From the NCBI GenBank assembly GCA_034687125.1, contig JAQGBZ010000554.1, positions 1 through 33,003 on the forward strand: a DNA stretch of 33,003 nt. Reading direction: 5' to 3'. A model generated the notes under the pieces. That model did no database searches and had not been told where the DNA came from. It worked only from the letters and a program-made list of their open reading frames with translations. The stretch is from Neelides folsomi. Lineage: Eukaryota > Arthropoda > Collembola > Neelipleona > Neelidae. The stretch's first letter is position 1, and each line of letters opens with the position of its first letter. Shown here piece after piece: positions 22,994 to 33,003 of the stretch. The position numbers and the translations under genes are program-made.

Positions 22994-25644
22994 ATGAAGA
23001 AGTTGTTGTTGTTTCTCCTCATTGGAGCTCTGCTCCTTGTGGATGCGGACGCTCAACAGAAATCGGTAATTTAATCAAAAATTTAGCCCTAATGGCACAA
23101 ACCAAATATACAATTAGTTACATACTTAAAGCCATACTTACCTAATAGGATTTGGCTTCAATTTAATCAATTTCCCATGCTTTGAAAGGGTTAATGGGTA
23201 TTTTTGCTATTTGATTAAATAAAAAAACATCTCATAAACATAAGCGGAAATTGCATTATTGGATCTAAATGTCTTCTAATGATTGCTAAAACATCCTACT
23301 TATAGTTTTACTTTTACTGAAAATGCAATTTGCAAAGATTTCGCATTTTGTATATAACGAACTTTGTAAACTTTGTTTATTTTCTCACAGCGAAAGAAGA
23401 AAGTGCGTCATGAAAGGAAAAAGGAAGCTGCAGAGGAAATTCCTTCAACTCCAGCGGAAGCAACACTACAGAAGTTGGACGTCGATGAATTTGTGAAACA
23501 AGAACGAGCTCGGATTGCTCTCCAAGAAAAACTCGATAACATGAGGGAAAACGAGAATGAGGCCGAGAATGACGTCGAGACTTCACCACAAGAAGAATAT
23601 CCAGGTAAAATTATTTAAATGCAAAACAATTTTATTAATTGAGTAAATCTTTAATTGATTGATTATAATATTATGTATAATCACTCACAGTCCGTTTTTA
23701 TAAACTTTAAATTATATTGAAATTTTTTAATAATTTTGCTTAAATTTTGAGATCCATGCGGCGACAAGAGATGCGGACCGGGGCGTGAATGTATCCCGGG
23801 AGAAAAAGGGCGGGCGCGATGTGTCTGCTTGTCAAAATGCCCTTCAGAAGAAGATATGAGGAGGAAAGTAAGAAAGAAATAAATATTTAAAACCAAATCT
23901 TTCATTCAAATTCACAAAAGTTAGACACCCCAATAAGCTTTTAAAACATTTTTATCCATATTTTCCCCCTCATACTTTTTCATATACCATACAGTACTTT
24001 TCCAAGCTTTTTCATACACTTTTTACGTATTATGTATCATGTCCTTTTTTTCATATTTATGACTGAGATTTTCGACTTTCCCAACTTGTCAATTTTTTGA
24101 AGTTAAAATGGAAAAGAATGAAAAAGTTAAAATATGAATAAAGTTATAAAGTCGGAAAGATACAAAGGAAGTAAATTTTATTTATTTCTCCATCTTGAGT
24201 TCCTTGAGATCTTGACACAGCCGAGTGAATATATTTTGAGCTATTTAAACTCTTTTTTCTTATCTTAAATTAAGTGGTAAAGGTAGTGAAAGAAGGAAGA
24301 TCCAACCAAACTTTTTTCACTCAAACTTTGTCAAATGAAATGTGTCAAGGCAGAAGTTCCATTCAATGGACAATTCACTTCCCAATGCAACTTGTGTTTT
24401 AAACAATGAAACTCATTTCGAGCTTCTTCGGAGTGTTCGGAGCTTCAGTGTGAAAAGAGTTTGCGATCAAAACCGTTAAAAGTTCTTTACAACTTCCAAC
24501 AAACTTTGACAGAGTTTTAAAAAGACTTTTCCTCAACTTTATCTTTTAATTCACTATGTCTCTTTTCATTAACTGATCGTATTTCTTAACTTTGTTTTCA
24601 AAAGGCCTTTTAATCATTTATTTCATTCCCAATTATCTTTTCAATTATTTCATTCCAAATTATTTCTTCCAATCTTACCATTTCCAATATCAATTATATT
24701 AATGATTTCTTCATTAAAAGCTCATTAAATGATTTTGATTTGAAAGGTTTGCAGCAATTACAATGAGACTTGGAATAGCGATTGCGAATTGTATCGTTCA
24801 AGATGTCTTTGCGATGAAAACTCTGACGAGTGCGTGGATCAACTCAACAAACATCTTCATATTGAATATTATGGAGAATGTCGACAAATGCCGGTAAATC
24901 TTAAATAATAATATTTATAAGAATTAGCATTAGAATGCAAGTATCTGTATTATGTAAGCATTGTAAGGATCTATATCGTTATTACTTATTTATTAGGCAT
25001 AATGAACCTGATTCAACTAAATCTTTACAAACACAATATTTCTTTATTAACAAATATGTAAATAAAATCTTCAGGCTTGCACTGAAGAAGAAATGTCCGA
25101 CTTTCCACGACGAATGCGCGACTGGCTTTTTAACGTCATGAGGGAATTGGCCGAGCGTCGCGAACTTTCACCTCATTATTTGGCCATGGAACGAGAAGCG
25201 GAAAGGTCAACCAAGGAAGGTCACCGAGCAGGTGTTGCATCTGTTTGGAAATGGTAATTTACCTGTTGATTGTTTATTATTAACGTTAATTAGTTAAAAA
25301 ATCAAAAAGTTGGAATTGAACATTTCGCAACAATTTAACAATATTCAATTATTATTTTAAAATGATTATACATAAATTGAATCTTAAATTGAAGGTGTGA
25401 TTTGGATGGTCATCCTCACGACCGTGTGGTTTCTCGTCACGAACTTTTCCCCATCCGAGCTCCGTTAATGGCCCTTGAACATTGCATTGCTCCGTTCCTG
25501 GACAGCTGCGACGCTGATGCGGACCATCGGATCACTCTCAAGGAATGGGGCACATGTCTTGAAGTGCCCGATGAAGAGCTTGAGGTCAAATGTGACGAAA
25601 TCAGGGATGGACTTCCCCAGGAAGAAGGAGACGAAGAAGTATAA
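22994..25644 (+). CDS. SPARC: SPARC / osteonectin, secreted matrix glycoprotein
   Basis: A calcium- and collagen-binding matricellular protein of basement membranes; in flies it is needed for collagen IV deposition. Coding exons 22994-23065, 23391-23604, 23752-23867, 24747-24893, 25075-25253 and 25395-25644 give 325 residues. A clear signal peptide (MKKLLLFLLIGALLL, cut near residue 20) has its own exon. A charged, Glu-rich domain I spans about 25-95. The follistatin/Kazal-like domain (about 96-183) has CGDKRCGPGREC and VCSNYNETWNSDCELY. The extracellular calcium-binding domain (184-325) starts ACTEEEMSDFPRRMRDWL. It carries the atypical first EF-hand CDLDGHPHDRVVSRHEL and a canonical second loop, DADADHRITLKE, flanked by its Cys pair. 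A Trp codon is split across the last intron. No defect is seen; all typical cysteines examined are present. Confidence 0.95.
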
Positions 25645-27182
25645 AAGCCTTCAGACGTTTATTATCATTTGTAAATATTATTATGGCTAGAAGCCAATCA
25701 TAAATAACAAACATTTAATTATTATTAAAATAATGTCAACAAAAATTAGGTGTATAATTCTAATTCTAAGTTTTGGTAGGCTACATTAATCAAATTTAAA
25801 TAATTAACGAATAATAAAATGTTTGAACCTTTTGGGCTCCACTGCCATTATATATATCCACCTTAATTAACTCTTAATTCATAATAATTAAAATCATTAA
25901 ATCCTTCTTACGTTCTTACTATAGATCTAATGATATTACAATTCTTCATCCTTGAGTCAGGAAATGTTTGAATAAAATGATTTGTTCTAGAAATTCTTTC
26001 TATCCATCAACTCCATTTAACTAACGATAAAGATGCGATTTGAATAAATTCATGAAAATGCAAATGATGAAATCGGATGAAAATGAAAACAACAATTTGT
26101 GTATATTTGGAAGTCCTCATCAAATAGCCGCATTTATTCATTTAAATTTTAAATATTTCTAATGAGACCTTCAGGATCGAATCCTCATGAGTTTCAAAAA
26201 CAAAAAGAGTTGAGGTAGAAAAAACAAGACAGATCGGATCAAAACTCTTTTTCCATTGAAGACCCTCATACCATTAATTGACACAATTACACAAATGGGA
26301 AAACTCACCTTTCCCAAATCCATCTACAAAACACACGAAAAAAACACACACTCGTTCTTCTTAACCAATAATTATCTTAATCTTATTGTTAGAAGATTTA
26401 CATCTTTTTTCTTTTTCTCTTTTCATACAAATGAAATTGGATAACATTTTAAATATTTTTTTACAAAGTAATTTAATTATTTAATTATAAATTCTCTATT
26501 TCTAAAATCACTATTTCTAACTTCATTTCATAGTCTTAAATTTCATTTCAACGTCTTCTCCACTTCCTCTACCTGAAACACAAATAAATTAATACCTACA
26601 AAATACCCTACTAAATAAATATTAAGTAAAACCAAATCATTCCCTAAACACATTGAAAAGAAAAAAACGAATAGAATTTAAATTACAAACAGATTTTGAT
26701 TTTATTTTTAAAAAAAAACACATTGATTTAAACTCCCACAAAAGAAAAAACACTAAATCTAAAATTACTATTTTTTATTTTTCTCAAAATTAAACGGTAA
26801 AACTCAGGGACGTTGTGAGGAAAAAGATCGGCTTTTTTGCAACAAAATTCCACTGGGTGTGTAATTGTAATAATAATAATAAAAGTTAAATATAAAAAAA
26901 ATTGTTAATTCATTAGCTCATTAATAAAGTTAAATAAACAAATGGTGTTGGTTAATTTTAATAATAATATTAATTGATGATTAAATTTAAAAAAATTCGT
27001 AAGATTAAACAAAGGAGATAAATAATTGTAGAGCTAATTAAACAACTATATAAAGAATAGCTGAAATTGCTGGACGAGAGAATCTGTTCCTAGAAAACTT
27101 TCTGTTTTTTATACTCGTTATTATTTTTTTATACACACGACAGAATTTCTCGGGATTTCATTTCGATTTTCTCAATATTTAT
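25645..27182. other. Convergent 3' region (SPARC / squid)
   Basis: AT-rich. It includes the SPARC 3' UTR, with an AATAAA at 25813-25818, and on the minus strand the downstream part of the squid gene. The only structured item is a possible distal squid exon at 26523-26572. ORFs here are low-complexity and look accidental. Confidence 0.45.
26523..26572 (-). other. Candidate distal 3' exon of the squid gene
   Basis: On the minus strand a strong acceptor (TTTGTGTTTCAG) is followed by an open stretch in the same phase (1) that the squid donors require. It would end the protein in RGSGEDVEMKFKTMK before a TGA. It may be a further alternative C-terminus or a 3' UTR exon. Support is limited to splice signal and phase. 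Confidence 0.25.
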
Positions 27183-30100
27183 TTAGTAGGGCATGTGTCT
27201 TTGTTGTCCCCTTGGGGCTCCACGGGTCTTCCCAGAGAATCCACCTGTAATTAATCGTATTCGTTTGGTTTTTTTCTCTTTGAAACTAATTTCACTCCCA
27301 AGTGAGGAACAATTTTGTTTTGAAATAATTGAATAATATAAAAAATTTGAAAAAATAAGCGAGGGGAGCGGAGTAGCTTTTGTTTCGTTTAATCCAACAT
27401 TCTCTTCTTACCTCCACGGCCGGATCCTCCGCTGCTGCCTCCGCCTCCGCTCCCACCCCTTGACCCTCGCACTGGTGGGGCGGAGTCGTAGGCGTAGTCG
27501 TAGCCTCCTCCATAGCCGTCTCCGTAGTAGTCATAGCCGTAGTTACCGTAGTAGCCTCCTGTATAACCGTAGTCCCCGTACCCTGCACCTCCAAAACCAT
27601 ACAAATTCCTCAGTCAGTATTTCGACAGCGAAGCATACAAGCGGAGAGCAGAGTCAAAAGAAAGAAGAAAACGATGACTACAAACAATAACTAAAAAAAC
27701 AAAAAATATAATATGTAAAGGGCATTACGGGCTGATCCTCCGTAGCCTTGGCCTCCGTAGCCACCATAGCCGCCATAGGAACCTCCGCCCCAATTCCAAT
27801 CTCCTCGTCCACGACCTCCACCACGGCCGCCTCCACGGACTCCACCACGACCGCCTCGTCCAACTGGCATTCCCATTGGACCCCAAGGAACCATTCCACG
27901 GGGATTCTGAGGAGGTTGAGCTTTCTTTACATCAACCTGGAAAAAGAAAAAATGTTGAAATTAATAATCGAGAAAAACAACTAATTCTTTTCTATTTTCC
28001 ATTAATAAAGAAAAACATCAGGTTGGATGGTATACAGTATTCCATCATTAAGCTCAGCAGCAGGACTGAAAATTGTCATCATAATAATTCAAAAGAAACT
28101 ACCAAACTACACTTCTAATAACAATTAATAATTCATTATAAAAACTTACTTCTTTTCCACCAATGATCTGCTTTGGAGTCTTGAGCAACTCATGAACAAC
28201 TTGTTCATTGTCAAAGGTGATGAAGCAGAATCCTTTTCTTTGATTTTTAGATTTATCAATCGGCATTTCTATCTCTACAACCTGCAAGAAAGTAAATCGT
28301 TATTTTCTCCAATACCTGCATTTGAAAGCATGTATGACAATTGTAGTTATATGTAAATAATTGTCAGGTGTTGCAACAGTCATCATCTTCTCGCAAAAGA
28401 GCGTCTTTTACAACAATATTCCTCAACATACAATACGTGGAAACCGAATTTGAATTATTGAAAAGCAAAAAAAGATCCGGATTCCCTTTTATACTTCCCA
28501 AAACCTCAAACTTGACTTCATTAATTATAAAAAGATATGGAAAATTGTTTACGCCTACTCTCAAATGAGCAGAAGCTCAGTAATTTTTTCATCATTTAAA
28601 GCTTAAAATTAAGGAAGAATGTCAAAGCTAGTCATTTGTCCAAACTTTAAAAGTTAACCCTCACCGTTCCATACTGAGCGAAGTAATTTTTAATTTCATC
28701 ATCTGAGATCTCTTGAGTGAGTCCGCCTACGAAGATTTTCCCATGGCGAGCCTTGGCCTTCTTTGGATCAACCTTTTTCCCATTGATGACATGCTCTCCA
28801 GCAGATATCACCTAAAAATAATAAAACCCATTAATAAAAATCATCAAATCTCCCTAACTCTTCAATCACTCTCAAAGTCTCAAATCCAAAAAACAAAACA
28901 AATTGAATATGGAATCCCAAAAAAATAAATAGTCAAAAAATTCATCAGGTTGGATGGTATACAGTATTCCATCATTACGATCAGCAGCAGGACTGAAAGT
29001 TGTCATCATAAACAAAATCCCTCAAACCCCAAAACTTAAAGTATAAATTAATTATTAATCAAAAACTCACTTTATCGAGAGTGGAAACTTCAGAGAAGAC
29101 GATGAAGGCAAATCCTCTCGATCTCCCCGTTGTTGGATCCATCTTGAGTGTGAGACTCTCAATGCCTCCATACTTTGTAAAATACTCTCTCAAATCCTCT
29201 TTAAGGAAAAAAACACATAGGTTAATTTAGCAAACATTTTACAATTTTAATTAAATAATAAAAAGAATAGTTCATAGCGCTCTCCTCCTCTCATTCAAAG
29301 ACAAATGGAAAAGGAAATAAGGTAAGGAATAAGGAAGAGAGGAACTACAAAGGAATTAATAATGTTTCGGTGTGTAGTTGGTAGAATTCAGAAAATTAAT
29401 AATTGAATATAATTAAAGTTATAAGAGAGTGATTAAAATGAATTGCATACTTTCTGTGGTTTCCCAACTTAAACCACCAATGAAAAGCTTCCTAAAATGG
29501 AAAAAAAGGAAAAAAATGAGGTCAAGATTTCAATTAAATTTCAAATTTTAAAAATACATTTTTTACAATCTTAAATTGACTTTACAAGTTAACAATTAAA
29601 TTGGAAGTTTTAGAAGAAAGAATAATTTTACAATGAATTGATTCCTCTTTTTGGGTTATATAATTAAAATTACAAGGAGTTTTACAATCAAATACAAGTG
29701 GAGATTACAATTATATAGAAAGTTGACAATTTTCTTCAAAGTTATTTTGAAAGACTTTTAAAATAATGTTCATTCAGCATTAGGAAGGTGGAGAGAGTTG
29801 GAGAAACGTTGAAGTGTTTTTTTATTAAACTTGAAGAATTCACGAAGATTTCATAATTTGTTCTCAAATAAAATTAATAATATAATTTAAACTTTTAATA
29901 TTAAATAAAATTACAATTTATCTTTACAAATCTTTAAAGCATTACATGAGGTCAAAAATCTTTATTAATCATTTTACAGGTTAATTGGAAGGACCAAGAG
30001 AAAAATAAAGAAAAATAAAAATAAAAATCGCGCAAACTTCTCGAATATTCGACTTGACTCGGATAATTATAAATATAATACAAGAAGAAGGAGGAAATTG

Positions 30101-31649
30101 ATAATTACAAAATGTAAATATCAAAATACCATTTTTGGAAATAATAAAAAAAGTCATGAATTTTTGAAAGAGATGAAATTGATCTTTTGCAACAATGTCA
30201 ATTTATATGTGAATGAACATCAAGAAGAATGAGAATCAGGAAGATTGACCAGAAATTAAAAAAGTTTATGAAATTCCAAAAATCCAACCTTCCTTTGGAA
30301 TAAGGAGAGAGGATTCAAATAAAAAAAATTAAAAGTTGTAAAAAAAATGTCATATGAAGAGATGGAGGATGCAGAATGAGGATTTTTTTTAAATTTTAAA
30401 TATTATATGAATTTCATCAACGGGATAATTTCGGGAGGGGGGGGGGAATTTTCGGTGGAGAAAAGAAGAGACCTTTCTAAAGCCGCCCGAGGGTTCCCGG
30501 GAAGAACCGGGTGAGGAAAATCAATCCGTGTTCTAGGTAATTTGGGGGGCGATGCGATGGATGGAGGTGCCCAAACGGAGTTGGACTCCCAGTAACAACC
30601 TGAAAATCGGATTAAAATCAAAGGATACATTGTAGTACGCATCCGAAGTTACCGACCGAATTTACCAACGTCAAACAACCCTTATGTATTCAATACATTG
30701 TGTATTTAATACGTTGCGTATTCAACGAGTGTATTTAACCTTTTAACCTTAGAATGGAAAAAGCATTGTGGGAAGGAATTTTATTAAAAAAATTGTCGCA
30801 AACCGTCTTTGTGAATTAAAGTGAATTTAAATCATTGTGTCATTTTATTATATAAATGAATTTAAATGATTTATGTGAAAGAGAACGAAAGGTTGAATCA
30901 AGTCGATAGAAGCTTTCCAAAGAGGAAAAATAAAAAATGAATTAAATGAACAAAGTTTTGATCAATGGAATCAATGACATGGAATGAACCGTTTAAAATA
31001 AATTTAACTTTTCTTGTACAATTATGACAATAATTATAAAAATATAAACCTCATTGGACTTTCGTCAACACTCAAGAGACATACAATAATTTATAAAAAT
31101 TTCTTCAAGCGCAACGAGGTCTTTTCTCACCTTAAGTTCTAAACAACTTTAATGAAAATTATTAATTAAGTAGAAACATTTACAAGTTACAATAATTAAA
31201 GGGGTTTTTATAACCTTTAAATATAAAATTTAATATAAAATTACAAAAGAGCCGCTCTGGGCCTTTATTAGAGACGCTTACAATCAATTTGAAAAATTAG
31301 TTTAATGGAGATTAATCTAACCAACGATTAATTAAATAATATCTATAGGATCCTTATCTCTATATATTAATGAGTGTGAGTGAGCGAAGGGGTCAACTTA
31401 CCGGTCATCGTCCTTCCCGTACTGATCTGCAGATCCGGTGTCCAGGGAGTGGTCCATGGCTTCTCCGTTTCCGTTCGGATTGGAGTCGTCTTGGTTCATG
31501 GCCGAGTCCTCGCAGTCCCCGCCTGCCCCGCTCATGTCCTCGTCACCGTTGTTGGCGGGATCGGGGTCACTCCCGAACCCGCCGTTTGTGATATCTTCGG
31601 AGAAATCTTCTGCCGACATTGGAGAGCTGAGAGGTGAAGGATCCGACAC
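27183..31649 (-). CDS. sqd: Squid / hnRNP D-like protein with two RRMs and RGG tail
   Basis: Nuclear-cytoplasmic hnRNP that binds mRNA for splicing, export and localisation. Coding exons in gene order are 31649-31402, 29491-29451, 29198-29071, 28811-28665, 28281-28150, 27936-27729, 27582-27412 and 27244-27183, giving 378 residues for the fully spliced form. The acidic, Asn/Asp-rich N-terminus fills exon 1. RRM1 (about 84-160) has KLFIGGL and SRGFAFIVF. RRM2 (about 164-240) has KIFVGGL and KGFCFITF, with the linker VDPKKAKARHGK typical of squid/hnRNP D/AB. The Gly/Arg/Tyr tail has GRGG and YGGYGG runs and ends QQRHMPY, like the KPY end of hnRNP D. Exon 7 contains an in-frame read-through end (KKRMLD, stop 27389) if its donor is not used. 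Intron 1 is about 1.9 kb; two other introns host snoRNAs. Confidence 0.94.
27389..27582 (-). CDS. sqd: Alternative 3' end of squid: exon 7 with retained end KKRMLD
   Basis: If the donor at 27411-27410 (GGAG/GTAAGA) is skipped, exon 7 reads on for a few codons and stops at 27391-27389, giving the ending GRGGKKRMLD. If it is used, phase 1 joins exon 8 and the ending is GRGGGFSGKTRGAPRG...MPY. Exon 6 (phase 1 end) can also join exon 8 directly. Two acceptors for exon 7, six bases apart (first exon base 27588 or 27582), keep the same frame. Fly squid is known to make isoforms with different C-termini, so this pattern is plausible. Confidence 0.6.
28013..28087 (-). ncRNA. Intronic box C/D snoRNA, copy A
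   Basis: Lies inside the squid intron 28149-27937, on the gene's strand. Boxes in order: C (ATGATGA, 28082-28076), D' (CTGA, 28057-28054), C' (TGATGGA, 28047-28041), D (CTGA, 28021-28018). The D box is about 80 bases from the 3' splice site, the usual distance for intron-encoded C/D RNAs. The guides are CAGTCCTGCTG before D' and ACCATCCAAC before D. A second near-identical copy in another intron of the same gene supports it. The end-pairing stem is weak, so the exact ends are approximate. Confidence 0.82.
28940..29014 (-). ncRNA. Intronic box C/D snoRNA, copy B
   Basis: Lies inside the squid intron 29070-28812, on the same strand as the host. Boxes: C (29009-29003), D' (28984-28981), C' (28974-28968), D (28948-28945). 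Compared with copy A only three bases differ across the roughly 65-base core: one next to the C box and two in the D'-C' spacer. All four boxes and both guides are identical. The flanking intron DNA is unrelated, which argues for selection on the RNA after duplication between introns. Confidence 0.82.
29492..31401 (-). other. First intron of squid with a GC-rich island
   Basis: 1.9 kb, mostly AT-rich. Bases 30425-30660 are much richer in GC. They contain a run of ten G at 30437-30446, the palindrome TTCCCGGGAA near 30492 and a possible GGTTC...GAACC hairpin. Just after them (30688-30740) is a degenerate tandem of GTATTCAAT/GTATTTAAT units. A 79-codon minus ORF covers the island but has no family resemblance. 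An internal promoter or enhancer is possible. Confidence 0.4.
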
Positions 31650-32160
31650 GAGCCGACGCCGTGGGGAAAATGGAGGAGACGACGCTCACTTCAACACGCA
31701 GCCTCCAAATCCTTCCCGTCTTCTCATTGCATCTTTTATTCCCGCGAGTTAAACCAGCTTTTATTCCCTCATAGACTATTGTCCCAATATACCCCTTATC
31801 ACCCTTTACACTACACTACACCTTCTCCCACATCCAATTAAAATATGTTACATTTGAATCAATTAGATCATTGGAGTCATTGAACCAACACTATGTATTT
31901 AGTTAGGAGTTTTATCAGGTTGAACTGCCATTGATCTCTTGATAAAATATCTTTTTTTCTCCTTCTTTTCTCTCTTATTTTTTCTCTCCTTTTCTTTGCT
32001 CGCTAAAGAAACAATTCAATGAATGATACAAAATTAATGAAATCTTTAAAGATCCGTTTTAGAGTTTTTTTTATCGGTCTAGAATTTCTTCCCAAATCTA
32101 ATCATTCAATTAAATTCAATAATTATAATTCAAGTGTGTTAATTTTCAATTTAAATTAGA
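31650..32160. other. Divergent spacer (squid / EF-hand-like gene)
   Basis: Bases 31650-31740 are GC-rich and probably the squid 5' UTR and core promoter. The remainder is AT-rich with pyrimidine tracts and leads to the plus-strand gene at 32161. I see no firm TATA box. Confidence 0.4.
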
Positions 32161-32788
32161 ATGTCTTGTTGTACGCCACCGCCAATTGTTAAGCCTGAGG
32201 TTCGATTTATTTTAGATAAGAATTAGTCATTTTATCCTTATCAATTTGGTAATTCAACCTTATAAAAGCATGATAAATAAATTATATTGATGTAATTACA
32301 ATTACATTAATTAATAAATAATGGAATGAGAATGATTGATGAATGTGGTTGAAATAAAAATTAATTATGGTTAATTTAGGGCCAAGACAAATATGGGTTG
32401 AAACATTTCATGGCCGAGTTTTTGGAACGAATGCGAGATGTGTGCAGGCAAGAAAAGTACAATGTGCGTGAGATGTTTAGTCAACATGATCCTCTGGAGT
32501 TTGGAACAACTTCTGGTATAAACACACAAAAAATATATAAATAAATGATAAAACGATAAAATTAAATTACAAAGTATTTAGCAAAATGATAAATAAAAGC
32601 CATAAAAAGAATTAAAAAAGGAAATTAATTAATTATTAATTTAGACATGATATTCAAATGTGTCATGCACGAGAACTTTATGTGTCAAACTGGATTTACT
32701 TTGGACGTGATCCAAACGATTGCTGACTTCTTCCGAATGCCTGACGGCTCCATTTGTTATATGCGCTTACACGGGCTAATGGACTCAG
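32161..32788 (+). CDS. EF-hand-like protein, incomplete
   Basis: Three exons read in frame: 32161-32199 (MSCCTPPPPIVKPE), 32380-32515 and 32645-32788. The product has an alternating helical pattern: FLERMRDVCRQEKYNVREMF, then a loop (SQHDPLEFGTTSDMIFKCVM), then FTLDVIQTIADFFRMPDGSICYMRL. This resembles the paired, degenerate EF-hand units of some axonemal or EFCAB-type proteins (helix - D.L..G...D..F - helix - PDG.I.Y..L). Few canonical calcium ligands remain. After 32788 a GT donor in phase 1 suggests further exons to the right. If it is not used, the frame stops at 32818-32820 after ten residues. The first donor (GAG/GTTCGA) is weak. The function is not established. Confidence 0.5.
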
Positions 32789-32913
32789 GTGAAGGGTCGT
32801 TTGTTTCCCATTGGATATAACAACTTAAATTAAACTTATAAATGTTATTAAGTACAAAGCCAATTCTTTGTTCTCTATTTGGTCTCAATTAGACCGCAAT
32901 GAAAGGAATAATA

Positions 32914-33003
32914 ACAGGTTGCTCGAAAAGTTCTGATATTTTTTGGAATATGTATGTGCGAATTGATATTGTTAGTCTTAAACCTACTAAATGTTAAAAA
33001 TAT
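32914..33003 (+). mobile_element. Possible mariner-like element, left end only
   Basis: ACAGGTTGCTCGAAAAGTTC follows a TA dinucleotide (32912-32913). The general pattern, TA then ACAGGTTG then AAAAGT, resembles the terminal inverted repeat of mariner-family transposons, which insert at TA. Only 90 bases are in the window, so no transposase or opposite end can be seen. It lies downstream of, or in an intron of, the EF-hand-like gene. Confidence 0.4.

Noticed and set aside
26165..26190. tRNA B-box-like GGATCGAATCC
   Set aside because: No matching A box or acceptor stem nearby.
27292..27600. Long minus ORF rich in Thr/Glu across squid exon 7
   Set aside because: It is the shifted reading frame of the Gly/Tyr-rich exon. 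The other frame continues the RGG tail and has matching splice phases.
28360..28400. A further C/D-like motif (GATGATGA ... CTGA) in the same squid intron
   Set aside because: The boxes are only about 12 bases apart, too close for a C/D snoRNA, and no C' or D' boxes are present.
28364..28568. Overlapping 66-codon ORFs on both strands in a squid intron
   Set aside because: They lie between RRM2 exons that join in perfect frame, resemble no family, and have no splice or promoter support.
31370..31752. Plus-strand ORFs of 73-104 codons opposite squid exon 1
   Set aside because: They are antisense shadows of the acidic N-terminal exon, with no splice continuity.

Overview
The window is nuclear DNA of a small-intron, AT-rich animal genome, most likely an arthropod. 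Genes are split by short GT-AG introns, mostly about 90-400 bp. The RNA-binding gene at the right end looks more like insect squid than vertebrate hnRNP D, and the G3BP gene fits arthropod Rasputin. Crustacean or mite is possible, but the sequence does not settle the species. There is no bacterial-type operon, no CRISPR array and no viral gene.

Layout, left to right. 1-1447: non-coding, with a promoter-like patch carrying a TCTCGCGAGA palindrome. 1448-4635 (-): puromycin-sensitive-type M1 aminopeptidase, 5 exons, complete. 5218-5608 (+): a three-exon gene for a 50-residue microprotein that matches STMP1, found by joining exons of 21, 54 and 78 bases. 5741-5930: a foldback or MITE-like inverted repeat. 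6839-8526 (-): adenosine kinase, 6 exons, complete. 9919-10386 (+): UXT, a prefoldin-like protein. 10587-11393 (-): ribosomal protein eL34, 3 exons. 12828-15256 (+): Rasputin/G3BP, 6 coding exons. 15257-20700: a long AT-rich stretch with no recognisable gene. About 20730-25644 (+): SPARC/osteonectin, with a probable untranslated first exon and 6 coding exons. 27183-31649 (-): squid/hnRNP D-like protein with two RRMs, at least 8 exons and alternative 3' ends. Two of its introns hold near-identical box C/D snoRNA genes. 32161 to the right edge (+): an incomplete gene with EF-hand-like character. A mariner-like terminal repeat begins at 32914 and runs off the window.

The genes are unrelated housekeeping and tissue genes: peptide turnover, purine salvage, chaperone and transcription cofactor, ribosome, stress-granule RNA binding, basement-membrane matrix and mRNA processing. 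They do not form one pathway. UXT and eL34 converge so closely that their polyadenylation signals lie 25 bases apart. The aminopeptidase and STMP1 genes diverge from a shared 582-bp spacer, and squid and the EF-hand-like gene diverge from a shared 511-bp spacer.

The strongest less-obvious observations are the STMP1 micro-gene, the duplicated intronic C/D snoRNA pair whose boxes and guides are identical, and the phase-matched alternative C-terminal exons of the squid gene. All exon joins were read by eye from splice consensus, frame and family similarity recalled from memory. No alignment or transcript evidence was available.
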